A DNA stretch of 41,979 nt from positions 1-41,979 of the forward strand of contig CAYFUT010000016.1 of assembly GCA_964346395.1 (NCBI GenBank), in the 5' to 3' direction. Positions 41,670-41,979 of this stretch are shown piece after piece. This DNA is from CAYFUT01 sp964346395 (GTDB taxonomy: Bacteria; Bacillota; Halanaerobiia; Halobacteroidales; Halobacteroidaceae). A program made the translations under genes and the position numbers. The notes under the pieces were generated by a model that saw only the letters and a program-made list of their open reading frames with translations, was not told the origin of the DNA and made no database searches. Position 1 is the first letter of the stretch. Every line of letters starts with the position of its first letter.

Positions 41670-41979
41670 CCTAAAACCGGATGGTCTTTAGCCGGTTAAG
41701 ATCCTCCCCCCTATTACTCCTATTACTTTGCAGGAGGGGGCAGGCAATTAACTTAAAGATTTGTGTTAGCGGTATTTACCCTCACCGAAAATTAAGCAAA
41801 CTAATTTTTTGGTTTAATAGTTACCTTGTTATTAAAGATTCCCTAAAACCGGATGCTTTTTATCCGGTTAGGCTCTTCCACCATTTACTTTCGTGGGGGA
41901 GGAGGGTATTTTACTCTGACATTTAAGATTTTTTGTTTATGGTATTTCCCCTAACCGAAAATTAAGCAAACTAATTTTT
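41670..41979 (+). repeat. Family D tandem repeat, two units running off the window
   Basis: Two units start at 41670 and 41842, a period of 172 bp. Each has hairpin AACCGG...CCGGTT, a second C-rich/G-rich hairpin with unit-specific sequence, and a near-identical end ACCGAAAATTAAGCAAACTA. The second unit reaches the window edge, so more units may follow. The middle part resembles family B copy 4. Confidence 0.75.

Noticed and set aside
41670..41979. CRISPR array at the window end
   Set aside because: There are only two units with a 172-bp period, and similarity extends over most of the unit rather than short repeats with unique spacers.
1..41979. tRNA or rRNA genes
   Set aside because: No TPsiC-arm or anticodon-arm pattern and no conserved rRNA segment was recognised on either strand. 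A short tRNA could still be missed by eye.

Overview
The window reads as a low-GC chromosome segment of an endospore-forming, diderm (outer-membrane-bearing) Firmicute. The best fit is a Halanaerobiales/Halobacteroidaceae-like anaerobe; that placement is inferred from gene content, not from a search. Evidence for sporulation is an alpha/beta-type small acid-soluble spore protein (23195-23377) and a YjcZ-like 29-residue mini-protein (20315-20404). Evidence for an outer membrane is several exported proteins ending in aromatic beta-barrel strands, a LolA-like periplasmic carrier and a BamE/SmpA-like domain. Most genes lie on the minus strand. A 100-base run of N at 14531-14630 marks an assembly gap, so order across it is not proven.

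Region 1 (1-8.3 kb) is accessory DNA: a Doc/Fic toxin with a ribbon-helix-helix-like antitoxin, an IntI/Xer-like tyrosine recombinase, small or damaged genes (a DUF952 gene with no normal start, a truncated methyltransferase, a start-less 65-codon remnant), a NarL-type two-component pair, and a divergent membrane protein built from an internal duplication. Four copies of a roughly 140-bp imperfect palindrome (family A) lie between these units. The copies share fixed arm and loop lengths, paired changes between arms and conserved mismatches. Together with the recombinase they resemble an unusual attC/integrase cassette system, which is the main candidate for something undescribed.

Region 2 (8.3-15.3 kb) carries two acetyltransferases, a broken GGDEF gene and a YhaO-YhaN (SbcD/SbcC-like) nuclease pair. 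Region 3 (15.3-23.4 kb) carries exported ankyrin proteins, small outer-membrane proteins, a geranylgeranyl-reductase-family flavoprotein, a LysE exporter and spore-related small proteins. Region 4 (23.4-28 kb) has an NfeD-FloA membrane-microdomain operon and MalQ. Region 5 (28-41.5 kb) has envelope lipoproteins and beta-barrels, a TetR-controlled export operon (ABC ATPase, two FtsX-type permeases, LolA-like carrier, outer-membrane protein), a laforin-like protein (glycogen-binding-like domain plus tyrosine phosphatase), a small ankyrin protein and a CPBP protease.

Intergenic DNA is rich in dispersed structured repeats (families A-G here) that occur next to many genes and in one case supply the stop codon of a gene.
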